In this document: positions 54,369 to 64,000 of the stretch, in pieces
Numbering within the stretch: position 1 is the stretch's first letter
Layout of the letters: each line of letters opens with the position of its first letter
Source of the DNA: Karstenula rhodostoma CBS 690.94
Lineage: Eukaryota; Ascomycota; Dothideomycetes; Pleosporales; Didymosphaeriaceae
Direction of reading: 5' to 3'
Length of the DNA: 64,000 nt
Assembly: GCA_010093485.1 (NCBI GenBank)
Contig: MU001512.1
Location: forward strand, 642,842 to 706,841
Program-made: the position numbers and the translations under genes
The notes under the pieces: generated by a model
Told to the model about the DNA's origin: nothing
The model's input: only the letters and a program-made list of their open reading frames with translations
The model's database searches: none

Positions 54369-55567
54369 TTACAGCTTCGCTCTTGCCCAGTCCTTGATAA
54401 CTTTTGCGCTGCCCGTTCCACTGTCTCCCTTGTAACCCAGCAGCAGCTCTAAAATGGGCTCCACATGTGCCGCCTTCGGCGTGATGGCCACATTCACGCG
54501 ACCACCCTGCTTCCCGTAGCCCTTTGTGAATCGCCTTGCCCATTCCTCGATACCATCGAGTAGAACCTCGTTGCCGCCAGCCCAAACCAGCACCTCGCCA
54601 ACCACAGATGCCGTGGCTTCCCACCAATATGCTGGCGCTGTGACGGGCTCGCTGTAGAAGTCGCCGGCGAAGGGCGAGTCACTGCCTAGGAAGGCAGACG
54701 ACCAGCGCCCGAGCGCTCTCCGGTCGAAGCAGTCCTTCTCGGCATTTGTCTGGTAGGCGCGCGTATGGGTGTTGAAGGAGCACCATGGCGAGAGAAGCAA
54801 CGCGGCGTGCAGTTTCGTGGGCAGGTGCAGTGCTGGGATCTCGGGGTGAGGATGCGCAATGTGTGATATAAGTCCGAGGCAGAGGTTTCCGCCTGCCGAG
54901 TCGCCTCCGATGCTGATGTCGGAAGGAATGCGACCGGTGGTCTTGACGAGATATCTGAGGACTTCGACGGCTTGTGTCAACTGCGTGGGGTATACGTTTT
55001 CGGGAGCGAGGCCGTAGGCGAGGATGAGGACGGCGGTGTCGGAGCCTTGGGCGTTGAGCGTGTCTTTCATGTCGACGAGGTACTGGAAGTGGCCGGCGCC
55101 TCCAGCGACAACATAACCACCGCCTGGTGCTTGTTAGCCCATGCATATGTATCCCGCTATGGCGATCGCACCATGCAGCCAGAGGAGGACCCTCTTCGCG
55201 TTCTTGTTGCCCAGCCAGTGCGCCTGGGTGCCGCTGGACAGTGTCAGGCTCTCGGGGGGTATTCCGTGGTCCTTGCAGAAGCCGAGGTAGGCTTGGGTGG
55301 TCGGAACGCGCGTGTACGTCTCCTGCTCAAGGTTGGTGTTTCCCAGCTGGGTGCGCATCATGGCGAAGATGACATCCTTGAAGTAGTTGTGTGCGCCATG
55401 CTGGCCCTTGAACGGTGAGGTCCAGAGTCGAGCAGATGCGGCCGTCACTTGAGAAAGCGTCAGTGCTGGTCTGCGATGGATGGACGCGGGAACGGACTGG
55501 CTTTCAGGGTCGTCGACGCAATGCCGACCCTGCTGCCGAAGGAGATGGTCTTCGCCTGGTCCGCCAT
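54369..55567 (-). CDS. Alpha/beta hydrolase of the hormone-sensitive lipase group (Say1-like)
   Basis: A predicted carboxylesterase; yeast Say1 in this group deacetylates sterols. Exons 55567..55498, 55447..55172 and 55123..54369; introns 50 and 48 bp; 366 residues. The oxyanion motif HGGG (H115-G118) is created by splicing exon 2 to exon 3 (CAT-G then GC-GGT). The nucleophile is S191 in GGDSAGGN. The acid is probably the Asp of NEVLLDGIE and the base the His of AAHVEPI near the C-terminus. The first intron has a weak gtccgt donor but is needed to avoid stops. The upstream frame is open past 55567, so an earlier start (ATG at 55669) cannot be excluded. It lies back to back with a bZIP regulator. 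Confidence 0.88.
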
Positions 55568-55878
55568 GGGGACTGAACGGGGCGTGGTGCGGATGGGATA
55601 GTATGTACAGGACACGGTCTTGAGAGAGACGGCTCGTGCTAGGTACTTACGTGACTGCTCGCACTGCACAACATGCTCGCCCCCCGCATAGGCAGTCTAT
55701 CCCGTCGCGCCATGGACCCTTTCTACCTTTGTAGATAGCGGCCAGCAAGTGGAAGAGGTTACCCGAGGGCCGAGCCGAGGCGGTTTGCGCACGTCTTCCC
55801 CGCGGATTGTGGCCAGCATGACTCAACCTGCTCGTGATTTCATGCACCGCACGACTCTTGCTCGACAACATTCAGGAC
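55568..55878. promoter_or_regulatory. Shared divergent promoter, hydrolase and bZIP regulator
   Basis: 311 bases between opposing start codons. No clear TATA or known operator. The arrangement allows joint control of the two genes. Confidence 0.45.
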
Positions 55879-57685
55879 ATGGCCCCAGATTGGGCCAGTG
55901 AGAAAATGGCCGCCGGCGACGCCCACAGCCCGGGCGACGATGGCCCAGCCGATCAGACCGATGGAAGTGCCTCGCAGCCGCCCGCAAAGAAACGCCGCAC
56001 TGGCACGTCGTCCAGGGGCGTTGCCAACCTGACCCCCGAGCAGCTCGCTCGCAAGCGTGCCAACGACCGCGAGGCCCAACGCGCCATCCGCGAGCGCACC
56101 AAGAACCAGATCGATGCCTTGAACCGCCGCATCCACGACCTCGAGAGCCAGCAGCCCTACCACGACCTGCAGCTGGTGCTGCGCGAGAAGGACGACGTCG
56201 CTGCCGAGCTGCAGGATGTGCGCAAGAGACTCGAGAGCATCGTGGCAATCGCCTCGCCCGGCCTGCGCGCTCCAAATGGCCTGAGTGGTACGTTCAAGCT
56301 GACGGAAGGAGCGACCGACTCACTGGTCAATGGCAACGGCTACGGCTACGGCAATGGCAGTGGCAATGGCAATGGCAACATCACTTACGCGTCGCAGAAC
56401 TAGCAGCAGCAGCAACGCGCTCGCCCGTTTCCCTTCCTCCACCCCACCCGCCCACGTCGCATCCCCACGACCTGCGTGCCCCCAACGCCAAACTCGGCGA
56501 CATAGCAGCTGCCTCCCCCCAGAATGGCGTCCAGTCCCCCGGCGCCGCCGCCGCTGATGGAGCCCGTCACTGGGGCTATACCGGCGAGCATCCTCCCCCT
56601 CACGACCGCCACTGGTCTGCCGACGGCGCGCAGTACCACCAGGAGCGCGTCTCCCATGGCACCCTGGAGATGCCCTTCGACCAGCTGCCCTTCGACAACG
56701 ACAAGAGGATGGGTGTCAACTTCCTCCTAGAGAACAATGGACAGTCGCAGAACCTGGACCCGAGTCTACCTCCACCCCCTCCCATCACCATCACCACAAA
56801 CAGCCTGGGAAGCGGCCTTGGTCATCACGCGCCCATCCTGGTGCCTCATCTCACCCTACCGCGCAACGTGCCCACTACGTGCCCGCTGGATGCCATCTTG
56901 CTTGACTTCCTGACCGAACGCCAAAACCGTGCTGCACAAGGCGATCATATCCGGACGATTGTCGGGCCATTGTATCCAAATTTCACGCCCATCGTCCATC
57001 CCGAGCGCAACGTCGGTGCCCATCCATTGTCAAAGCTATTCACCGACATCCTGCGCACATTCCCGGATGTTTGTGGGCTCCCTGAGCAGGTTGCCATTGT
57101 CTACATCATGTTCCTGGTCATGCGCTGGCAGATTGAACCGACAGCGGAGAATTACGATAGGCTGCCAGACTGGGTCACCCCGCGAGCTTCGCAGCTCTTC
57201 GTTCCTCATGCCGTCTGGAACGACCACCTGCCGTGGTAAGTTTGATATTCGCTCACCCATGTATCGTCCATGACCAACCCATGTACAGGCCCAAACTGCG
57301 CGATCGCTTGATCAATTCTCCGACGCCCGTGCCGTTCGACGCTTTCTTCATCCCGTTCACGACCACCATCTCCCTGAACTGGCCCTACGAACCCTGCGAC
57401 TGTCTGCTCCCAGCGTCCAAGCTCCATGCCCCATCGCTGTCTGCCACGTCTTCCATCCCAGCCTCGAGCCCATACTCCACCGCCGTGAATGCCGGTTCGC
57501 CTACTGGACCGCACACACCCCACGCTGCTAGCACGCCCGGCGTGCCCAAAGAGGACGAAGAGTGGCTCATCAACCCCGCCTTCGAGAGCCACCTCCGCAA
57601 CCTCAACAACTGGAGCCTAGGCGCTGCTTTCCGCTCCGCCTTCCCCGCCTTTGGTGATGCAGTCCGCATCAAAGAAGGACGTTAG
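55879..57685 (+). CDS. bZIP transcription factor with C-terminal DUF3425 domain
   Basis: A nuclear regulator of the fungal bZIP-DUF3425 group. Exons 55879..56287, 56398..57235 and 57289..57685; introns 110 and 53 bp; 547 residues. The basic region (about 57-75) has the N-D-R-E-A-Q-R-A-I-R signature and the zipper follows (IDALNRRIHDLESQ). A Pro/Ser/His-rich linker leads to the DUF3425 domain: PLDAILLDFLTERQ, a PTxxxYxxLPxWxxPRxSQL-like helix set and NDHLPWPKLRDRLI. The first intron has a strong gtacgt donor and carries a GGCAAT-rich stretch that reads in frame until TAG at 56401-56403. Retaining it would give a 174-residue protein with only the bZIP domain. The acceptor could also lie 6 or more bases downstream without changing frame. 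Confidence 0.88.
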
Positions 57686-58261
57686 CGCGGCTTGTAGATG
57701 TCCGCCGCGCGCGGCCGGGTCGGGGGGCGTTTGGGTGGCTTTTCAAATACACTTATCGCGAGTATCTGTATGATTATCACAACGACCACGTCGGTATCTT
57801 GCTTATTGACAACATGGGTATGCATCATGACTTAGTATTCACCTGAGGATGGCGTTGAGGTGGCGTTCGATGTTGGAGTGGAGGGCCAGCCGAATCATGA
57901 GGGTGATTTATCAACATATAGATAGGCTTCGTGCATCGATAGTAGCCCATTGGGGCTCGTTATACCAACGAACTTGAAGAGCTTTGTTCGCTCAACGAAA
58001 CCAGTCTTGGATGATGCTGTGACGGTTTGCAATGTTGCAGGTGAAATAGAGGGTGCTACTGAACCTCGACGCTCAATGGATGATAGGCATGAGAGTTCAA
58101 ACAATCGTCAATCAGCTGTTCGCTTTCCAAGTCCCTCGGTCAAGTGCATCGAGATACAAACAGATTTCAAAACTTGCATGAATACATGCGCCGATACATT
58201 GTACATCGAAAACCACCCTTTGCAATACAGCCGAACGCCCCCAAACGGTCCCAAAGAATCC
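57686..58261. other. Convergent intergenic region
   Basis: About 575 bases between two 3' ends; no gene seen. Confidence 0.5.
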
Positions 58262-59454
58262 TCAAGCCCAGCACCCTACACACAGCTCCGGATAGTAGTA
58301 TTTACAAGCCCTCATCGCCCAGGGCCACTTAGACCTCAGCGCATGGTCCGTGTTCCACCGCGCCACCAACTCCCTCACCACCTCCATACCGACCTCGTTG
58401 ATTCTCTTCCCGGCAACGTCCACGACGACGCCATTCCCAGCCGCGTCCTTGATCTCCCAGCATGCGCCCCGCTCAAAAATGGTCTGGTGCGCTTCTACGT
58501 TTCCGAAATCGAGGTCAGGGCGGAAATACATAAACGCCTCGTAGATGCCCGTGTCGACCCAGTCTTGCTTCCGGTCCGCAGGGAGGCTATTGTGGAGGAG
58601 GGTGAAGGCCAGGTTTATGAGGTAGTCGTCTCCTGCATCGGAGACCTGTTGGAAGAGGCAGCCGACGCGCTGACCGTGGGGGAAGCGGTAGAGGCGGAGT
58701 TGGGTGGGGGAGAGGTGGGCGGGGATGGGGACGGGGGGCGCGTTGGCGATCTTGTGTGAGATTTTGAGGACGGGTGGTTTGATGGCTTGTTGGGGGGGTT
58801 GTTGCTTGGAGGCTTTGTTCTTGCGGGATCGGGGCCGCAGCTTCTTGCGGTTTTTGGATTGGTTCGCGAGCGGGGTTGGTGGGGTGGGGGAGGTGCCGGG
58901 TTCGTGCTTGATGGCTACTTGTTGCGATGGGGTGTTGAGCATTGGGGGAGGATTGACAGCTGCTGCCTTGGGAGGGAGCTGCAACTGCGCTGTGGTAGGA
59001 GGCGCTTGCGTGTTACTAGGAGTTGGTGCGGGCACAAGCTGTGCCAACTGCGGCTGTAGTCCTTTGGGCCTTGCCAACTTGAACGCGCTCGAACTCGGCT
59101 CGGCCGGCGTGGTCGCCCATCGCGAAGCTGTCAGACCACCGGCGATTTTGGAGAGAGCTGCTTTCATCTCCGCATCTGTGTAGACTTGCTTCTTCGCCTC
59201 AGGGGGCGATAGGTCCACCGAAGCTTTCCGCTTTAGAATCGGTGCCCTGAGTTTGGTCAACCCACGCATAATGATGCTCGCGTATATCAACGTGACTCAC
59301 GTCGCTGGTGCAGTAATGGTAAGCTGCGCCATTGCGTTATCCGCGAAGTCCGCGCTGTACGACACGTCTTCCAATGGCTCTCTCCTGTACGCGTGTTAAG
59401 CGCGTCAAAGGCTATTTGACGGAGAGTCCTCGCTTACTTTATGATTTCCATCAT
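58262..59454 (-). CDS. Hypothetical protein with Pro-rich linker and conserved C-terminal domain
   Basis: Not recognised. Exons 59454..59438, 59384..59301 and 59246..58262; introns 53 bp (gtaagc) and 54 bp (gtgagt); 361 residues, in frame. The tiny first exon encodes MMEIIK, and the spliced start reads on to DVSYSADFADNAMAQLTITA and then PILKRKASVDLSPPEAKKQV. A shorter start inside the second intron (ATG at 59269) is possible but would skip two well-formed splice sites. Residues 85-190 are Pro/Gln-rich with a basic block (KNRKKLRPRSRKNKASKQQP). The C-terminal 150 residues are globular, with CLFQQVSDAGDDYLINLAFT and ARWNTDHALRSKWPWA. The basic stretch suggests a nuclear protein. Confidence 0.75.
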
Positions 59455-60055
59455 TGCGCAGTGTTTAGCTGATCGAGCAATGGTTAGCAATCGCGAAGGT
59501 GCTGGTGTATGAGTGTTTCCGGTGGTGAAGTTTTGGGATGCGATAACGCGGGAATCACACGTGACGCGATAGTCTCCTCGGCGACGGTGGTGATTTGATC
59601 CGCGTTGGCGCGCTGGCACGTGACTTGAATAGCACTTCGCGGACGGCTCTATGCATTCATCTTGTCGACTAGCCTGCCACTAGCCAAACTCAATGGGTTG
59701 CAGTTACGCCGGAACACATTTTCCTAGATGTTTTACCCCTGAGTATTGCACTCCCCGGTTGACTTACTTAAGCAACTTGCACTAATAGTATAAGCTAAAC
59801 TTACTTTTTAATCCACCCTTGCGCTCCGTTCCGAGTTCTGGTTAGATTGCTTTTCAGTAGCTCACCCCGCAAGAGCAAAACTACGGTACCAAAGAGCAAT
59901 TGACAAGTACGAATCCTAAAGATCTTCTTTGCTGATACGTAGGCGTTGTCTATCAATAGGAGAGCGTTCTTCCCGTATAATTGGACGCGACTTCCGCCTC
60001 CTACGAAGTTCGGTCCTATGCATACGATGTATGAGAACAATTCCGTGGCTCAATC
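59455..60055. other. Intergenic region
   Basis: 600 bases upstream of the preceding minus-strand gene and downstream of the next. It contains the two CACGTGAC sites listed separately and no gene. Confidence 0.5.
59558..59624 (+). promoter_or_regulatory. Two CACGTGAC motifs (E-box/Cbf1-like)
   Basis: cacgtgac occurs at 59558-59565 and again at 59617-59624, same orientation, 59 bases apart, roughly 105-170 bases before the start codon at 59454. The core CACGTG is bound by bHLH factors such as Cbf1 and SREBP-like proteins in fungi. Binding is inferred. Confidence 0.4.
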
Positions 60056-60913
60056 CTACGCCTTCGGCTTCAGCTCTACATAGCACTTCGTGATCCTCTG
60101 CTGCGCCGGCGCGAAAAGCAGCTTCCCCTCTTCATCTTTGAAAGTCCCAGTGTGGAACTCACTAACAATCCCGCCTTTGTACGGCGCAGGAGGGCTCGAC
60201 CACACATGGATAACAGCATCATGTACACATTCAATCTGAATGGCCCTGAAGCCTCTCGCATCCGCCTCGCGCATCAACCATCTCGCCATCCCCGCCATGA
60301 TCTTCTCGCCCTCGTAGTCGTGACGCGTAGAAGTCGCGTTGCGCATCAAGACCTCCTTGTGCGCCTTTGGTGCCCAGCTCTCCTTCTCACGAGGGTCGAG
60401 CACTTCCAAAACGTGGTAGATAGGACCAAAGTGCGGGAGAACCGCCAACATTGGCCCTAGCTTCTCCATGTCCAGTGGATCCGCGCCGTCGTAGCTCAAC
60501 GCAACACTCACAAGCGGGAAGTCCATCTGTTCGAGCAATCTCTGACTTTCCGCCTCCGTGCCCTGCTCTTCTTGCACACTCTTCTCATTGCGGTCCCAGT
60601 ACAGCTTGCCGTCGGTGGCCTTGCTTCCCTCACGCTTGAATTGGTACTTGGTGTCGAAGACACCGAAGGAGTGGCCGCTATCGATCTGGTGAGTGACGAG
60701 GTAGCTCGCGTTGTCGAGCCCTTCGAACACGCGTGCGTTGAGGTTCTCGGGGTAGAGCACAGGCCAGACTGGCGAGTGGAAGAGGTTGCTGTGGATTACG
60801 ATGGCGCCTGCCCATTCTGCATGCTTTGGCTCCAGTTGCCGGATCTCATAGCGGGGTTTGAGAGACGAGGGATTAGATGGGTTGGGTGTCTTGGTGTTGT
60901 TGTTTTGACTCAT
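60056..60913 (-). CDS. Hypothetical protein, possibly GNAT-like acyltransferase fold
   Basis: 285 residues, single exon, from ATG 60913. The frame is open farther upstream, to about 61024, but has no motif there. The N-terminal half (YEIRQLEPKHAEWAGAIVIH, then SPVWPVLYPENLN) and the end (EGEKIMAGMARWLMREADAR, GFRAIQIECVHDAV) resemble fungal proteins annotated as acyl-CoA N-acyltransferase fold. I cannot see a clear acetyl-CoA loop (R/QxxGxG/A), so the assignment is weak. It neighbours the P450 gene and reads in the same direction, which could mean shared metabolism. That is inference. Confidence 0.68.
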   Translation of the reverse strand: MSQNNNTKTPNPSNPSSLKPRYEIRQLEPKHAEWAGAIVIHSNLFHSPVWPVLYPENLNARVFEGLDNASYLVTHQIDSGHSFGVFDTKYQFKREGSKATDGKLYWDRNEKSVQEEQGTEAESQRLLEQMDFPLVSVALSYDGADPLDMEKLGPMLAVLPHFGPIYHVLEVLDPREKESWAPKAHKEVLMRNATSTRHDYEGEKIMAGMARWLMREADARGFRAIQIECVHDAVIHVWSSPPAPYKGGIVSEFHTGTFKDEEGKLLFAPAQQRITKCYVELKPKA

Positions 60914-61553
60914 GGCTTCAATCCTTCTTCGAAATTCGTTGTATGGAGATAATTCGAGATTGACTTGGAGAGCTGTCGAGCGAATTTCAGCTCGGATAAG
61001 TTGGTGGTACGACCTTGGATTCAAATAATAGGACTACGCCGCAGCGAGGGTAAATGCGGTCTTGGCACGCGTGGGAACTCAAGATATTGTTCCGGAGGGC
61101 TAATCAGAAGTCTTACAGAGCTTGATGAGACTGCTAAAAAAAAATCGTATTTCATGCCGAAGCGTGGGGCGTTTAGTGTGCTGCAGTAAAATATGATGCC
61201 CCCAGAGCTACACCGTTTTGGGGTGGACGCCATTACCTCAAATTGGTAGGTGATACAAGTGCTTTGTCATTCATGCAGGTTAGATCAGTCCTTTGATGCG
61301 ATTGGTCCGAATGAGAAATTATACTATACGGACGTGACTATAAACAGCCAGATGTACAGCCAGCACGTAATGAAATAGGAATCCTGTAATTCGCAATATT
61401 CAGCGCCCCTCATGATGGATCAATCTAGTTAACATTTGGGGAATTCGGCATTGTCACTGCAGGCAAGGCGTACAAATGTCCAACCACTTCTTTCAGGTCT
61501 ACCGTTCCTCTTGATGCAGCCTCACGTAAGCTAGTCCCCACACCCTTCATCGA
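60914..61553. other. Intergenic region
   Basis: 640 bases, AT-rich near 61260-61430. No gene or repeat supported. Confidence 0.5.
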
Positions 61554-63167
61554 CTACTCCCCGAAAGGCGTAAATTGCCCCAAGACCCTCTCTGCATCAG
61601 CGAGTTCCCTTCTCAGTACTTGTTCGTGCGTCTGACTTCTTATCCGAATCTCACATTCAAACTTTCTCGGTCGAATATTGAACCCTTCGGTGTACGCGAA
61701 AGTATCGTATCGTACGCCTTTAAGCGGGGCGATATCAAATGCCCACAGTATCTTCGCCAACGCGATAAAAAGGCTGTTTGCTGCTAGATCTGCGCCGGGA
61801 CAAATGCGCCGTCCCCATCCGAACGATGAGTGGCCAGCCTTTGCGGGATGCGCTTTACCAGCTTCTGGGGTAGGGTTCTTCACTTTCTCCGAGAGTGCGT
61901 TGTCGAGGAAGCGTTCAGGGTTGAAGTGGTGTGGATTAGGGTAATATTCTTCGTTGAGGTTGATAGCCCAAGAGTTGCCGAGAACTGTTGTCCCAGCGGG
62001 GATGTAGTAGCCTTCGTAGTGATCATCTTCTGTTGATGCATGAGGAGTTCCCCCAAGAACAGCGACAGGTCTCCAGCGAAGGACTTCTTTAGCCAGAGCG
62101 CGGATATATGGGAGGCGTGTTTCGTCTTCGAACCTTGGTGTCCTATCTGGCCCAATGACATTATCCAGCTCTTCATGTGCAGCATGCAGAGTCTCTGGAT
62201 GCGTGACAAGTGCCAGGAAAGCAGAACATAACGTTGAGGCGGTCGTATCAGAGCCAGCGCCAAATAGTGATGCTGGGATGTAAGAAAAGTCACGGTCAGA
62301 AAGAACTTTCTCTTTCTCGCGCAGCTCCAGGAGCAATTTGCAAAGCGATTCCGGAATCTCGTCACCACGTGTGTTCGCCCGTGCAATATCAGAGCGGACG
62401 AGATCGACTAGCTGCATATTTGCTGACGCCTCTTCTTGTCCGTGCTTCTTTATCTCAACCTTCCATGGTGCCAATACGTCCGGAACGTGTTTCAAGATAG
62501 GGAATGATTCGACTTGGTACTTCCCAGGAACATTCAGTGACGAAGCATAGTGCATAAACTTGAATCGTTGACGGATGACTTCGGCATTTAGAGAGTCAAT
62601 GCGGTGGCCGTATGCGACGGCAAAGACGATACTGGAGGTAAACCGCTCGAGAAGTTTCTCCCAGCTATTTGGCGTTTCCAGAAGCTGGCAGCACAAGCGC
62701 GAGGCTTCAGCGGTCTGGATAGGCTTGTATAGCCGGAGCGCCTTGGGAGTCATGGCCTGGTGTAAAAGCTTCCTCCTTATGCTCCACTCTTTGCCATAAG
62801 GCTGGACAAGAATACTTGCACCGTCCCAAAGCATTTCGCCCATAGCCACCATACGTGGTCTAGAAGAATACTTGGTGCTCCTCTTTTCCATGAGCTCAGC
62901 AGCTACCACCGGATCCGAGATGATCACTGTTGGCTTCCTCCCGATCCATATGGTGAAGATGGGACCGTATTGTTTCGACCATTTCTGAAATTGTATCCAA
63001 TGCTGCGATTTCGGAAGCTGATGCTTGTTGCCTATGAAGGGAAGCGGTGTTGGCCCCGGAGGCATACGATACCATATACAGGCATCGTGGAGGAGTGTAG
63101 CGGCTGGAATGATGACCAGGAGCGAGAGCCACACATAAGGCGACAACAATATTGACTCTGTAGCCAT
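61554..63167 (-). CDS. Cytochrome P450 monooxygenase (microsomal)
   Basis: A heme-thiolate monooxygenase of the ER membrane, 537 residues, single exon. The start is the first ATG (63167). Residues 8-27 form the membrane anchor, followed by the Pro hinge PPGPTPLPFIGN. The I-helix oxygen motif is AGSDTTAS. The K-helix is KEVLRWRP (ExxR), the PERF-type motif is FNPERF, and the heme loop is FGWGRRICPG with axial ligand C456. All elements are intact. The substrate is unknown; the sequence resembles P450s of fungal secondary or xenobiotic metabolism (CYP2-like class with AGSDTT). It is divergent with an FAD monooxygenase. Confidence 0.95.
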   Translation of the reverse strand: MATESILLSPYVWLSLLVIIPAATLLHDACIWYRMPPGPTPLPFIGNKHQLPKSQHWIQFQKWSKQYGPIFTIWIGRKPTVIISDPVVAAELMEKRSTKYSSRPRMVAMGEMLWDGASILVQPYGKEWSIRRKLLHQAMTPKALRLYKPIQTAEASRLCCQLLETPNSWEKLLERFTSSIVFAVAYGHRIDSLNAEVIRQRFKFMHYASSLNVPGKYQVESFPILKHVPDVLAPWKVEIKKHGQEEASANMQLVDLVRSDIARANTRGDEIPESLCKLLLELREKEKVLSDRDFSYIPASLFGAGSDTTASTLCSAFLALVTHPETLHAAHEELDNVIGPDRTPRFEDETRLPYIRALAKEVLRWRPVAVLGGTPHASTEDDHYEGYYIPAGTTVLGNSWAINLNEEYYPNPHHFNPERFLDNALSEKVKNPTPEAGKAHPAKAGHSSFGWGRRICPGADLAANSLFIALAKILWAFDIAPLKGVRYDTFAYTEGFNIRPRKFECEIRIRSQTHEQVLRRELADAERVLGQFTPFGE

Positions 63168-63800
63168 GTTCACGGGGCTGGTAAAGATAAAAGAAGAAGA
63201 GAGAAAGAAGCATTCAAAGAATAGTAGGTCGCCAAATCAAAACAGACTATTTACGCAAGCTTAACAAGCTGAAGCTAGGGCTTCAAAACAGCAAGTGCGA
63301 ATTTCGGCAGTTGTTGGACTGCTGTGTTTGTTTGCCGCGGCGCGTGTGGGGTAGTCGGCGTCGCCAGAGAGCTATGAGAAGAACAAAGCTGCGCACAGAG
63401 CCCAGCAAATTTGCAAGAGCAGAATCGGCGTCTAGAGCATGAACAATGAAGCTTTTGATCAGTCGTGTCCTTGAGTACCCATCGCATTCTGATGAATCTG
63501 TGCTTGGGAAGCGTTCGGAGCGATGACGACCGATCCGTGAGGTGCGGGGCAGGTCGGGGAAGGCACCACCCAAAGTCTCCACCCCCACAAACTGGCAATA
63601 CTTCGCCGCAGTCTTACCATTTGGGGTGCTTACTTCTAGAAATGTATATCAAGTTTGACAGCCACATTTCCGAGGGCAGTCCTGCGGATAGTCACACCCC
63701 CTTCTCCATATCCTGGCCATTGACCCTACGAGCGAGGACATTCCTGCATCCTACCTAGGTAGTCTGCTGCGGGCTATCGAATCTCATCACCATCGGAAGT
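63168..63800. promoter_or_regulatory. Shared divergent promoter, P450 and FAD monooxygenase
   Basis: 633 bases between opposing start codons. No gene inside. No operator recognised. Confidence 0.45.
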
Positions 63801-64000
63801 ATGCCTACAGAACCTCTCAAAGTCCTTATTGTAGGGGCAGGGTTTGGCGGTCTCACCGCCGCTATCGAATGTCGGAAGAAGGGCTTCTCTGTCGTCCTCT
63901 TCGAGGGTAACGCAAGTCGACGTCAACTGGGCGACATCATCTCCTTCGGCTCGAATTCAGGACGCATCTTCCGCAGCTGGCCTGGCGTAGAGGAAAAGCT
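63801..64000 (+). CDS. FAD-dependent monooxygenase, N-terminal part (cut by window edge)
   Basis: The first 66 residues of a flavoprotein hydroxylase of the salicylate-hydroxylase/UbiH type. The dinucleotide-binding motif GAGFGGLTAAIE begins at residue 12 and is followed by a strand ending LFEG. LGDIISFGSNSGRIFRSW is typical of fungal members, just before the substrate-binding part. No intron is needed up to the edge. The partner P450 reads in the opposite direction, so the two may act on the same aromatic or secondary-metabolite substrate; that is inference. Confidence 0.9.
   Translation, partial: MPTEPLKVLIVGAGFGGLTAAIECRKKGFSVVLFEGNASRRQLGDIISFGSNSGRIFRSWPGVEEK

Noticed and set aside
57950..58759. 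269-codon plus-strand frame overlapping the 58.3-59.5 kb hypothetical
   Set aside because: The minus-strand model has three in-frame exons with good splice sites; the plus frame has no motif and starts in intergenic DNA.

Overview
This is eukaryotic nuclear DNA from a filamentous ascomycete, most likely a Dothideomycete of the Pleosporales type. The evidence is many short introns (about 43-194 bp, most near 50 bp) with GT..AG ends and CTAAC/CTGAC-like branch points, compact genes on both strands, and fungal families: an ERMES subunit, SAGA Spt8, Zn(II)2Cys6 and bZIP-DUF3425 regulators, a Hrr1/ZNFX1-type helicase, a microsomal P450 and a cysteine-containing secreted protein. The class assignment is inference. 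There are no bacterial operons, and I found no rRNA, tRNA, CRISPR array or intact transposon.

Layout. 0-5 kb: 5' end of a zinc-cluster regulator cut by the left edge, a secreted zinc carboxypeptidase and a small UPF0045 protein. 5-19 kb: MDM34, a six-exon RNA-helicase gene of the RNAi-associated Hrr1/ZNFX1 type, SPT8, IPK1 and an F-box/LRR-like hypothetical. 19.4-21.6 kb: gene-poor and repeat-rich, followed by a small secreted protein. 22.5-30 kb: a PPPDE-thioredoxin-PUL protein, a UPF0643 protein and DUG3, separated by degenerate gene-poor stretches with one pseudogene. 30.5-46.2 kb: a dense housekeeping block with importin alpha, POT1, an RBR ubiquitin ligase, CUL4, a dihydroflavonol-reductase-like enzyme and cohesin SCC3. 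46.2-54.3 kb: an AT-richer accessory island with two unfamiliar genes with acidic tails and phase-1 introns, a small basic protein and dispersed repeats. 54.4-64 kb: an alpha/beta hydrolase divergent from a bZIP regulator, two hypotheticals, and a cytochrome P450 divergent from an FAD monooxygenase cut by the right edge.

How the genes relate. Most of the window is unlinked housekeeping machinery: organelle contacts, SAGA, inositol phosphates, glutathione turnover, nuclear import, telomere capping, cullin ligase and cohesin. The possible functional neighbourhoods are the hydrolase/bZIP pair and the P450/monooxygenase pair, each sharing one promoter region. The best candidate for something undescribed is the 47-54 kb island. 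Its first gene has a zinc cluster with a non-canonical seven-residue spacer, introns that all split a codon after its first base, and a recurring W/Y-E-x2-H motif at exon starts that reappears in the second gene.

Exon joins were worked out by hand from splice signals and frame continuity. All multi-exon models except the second island gene sum to whole codons. Family names come from recognised motifs, not from searches.
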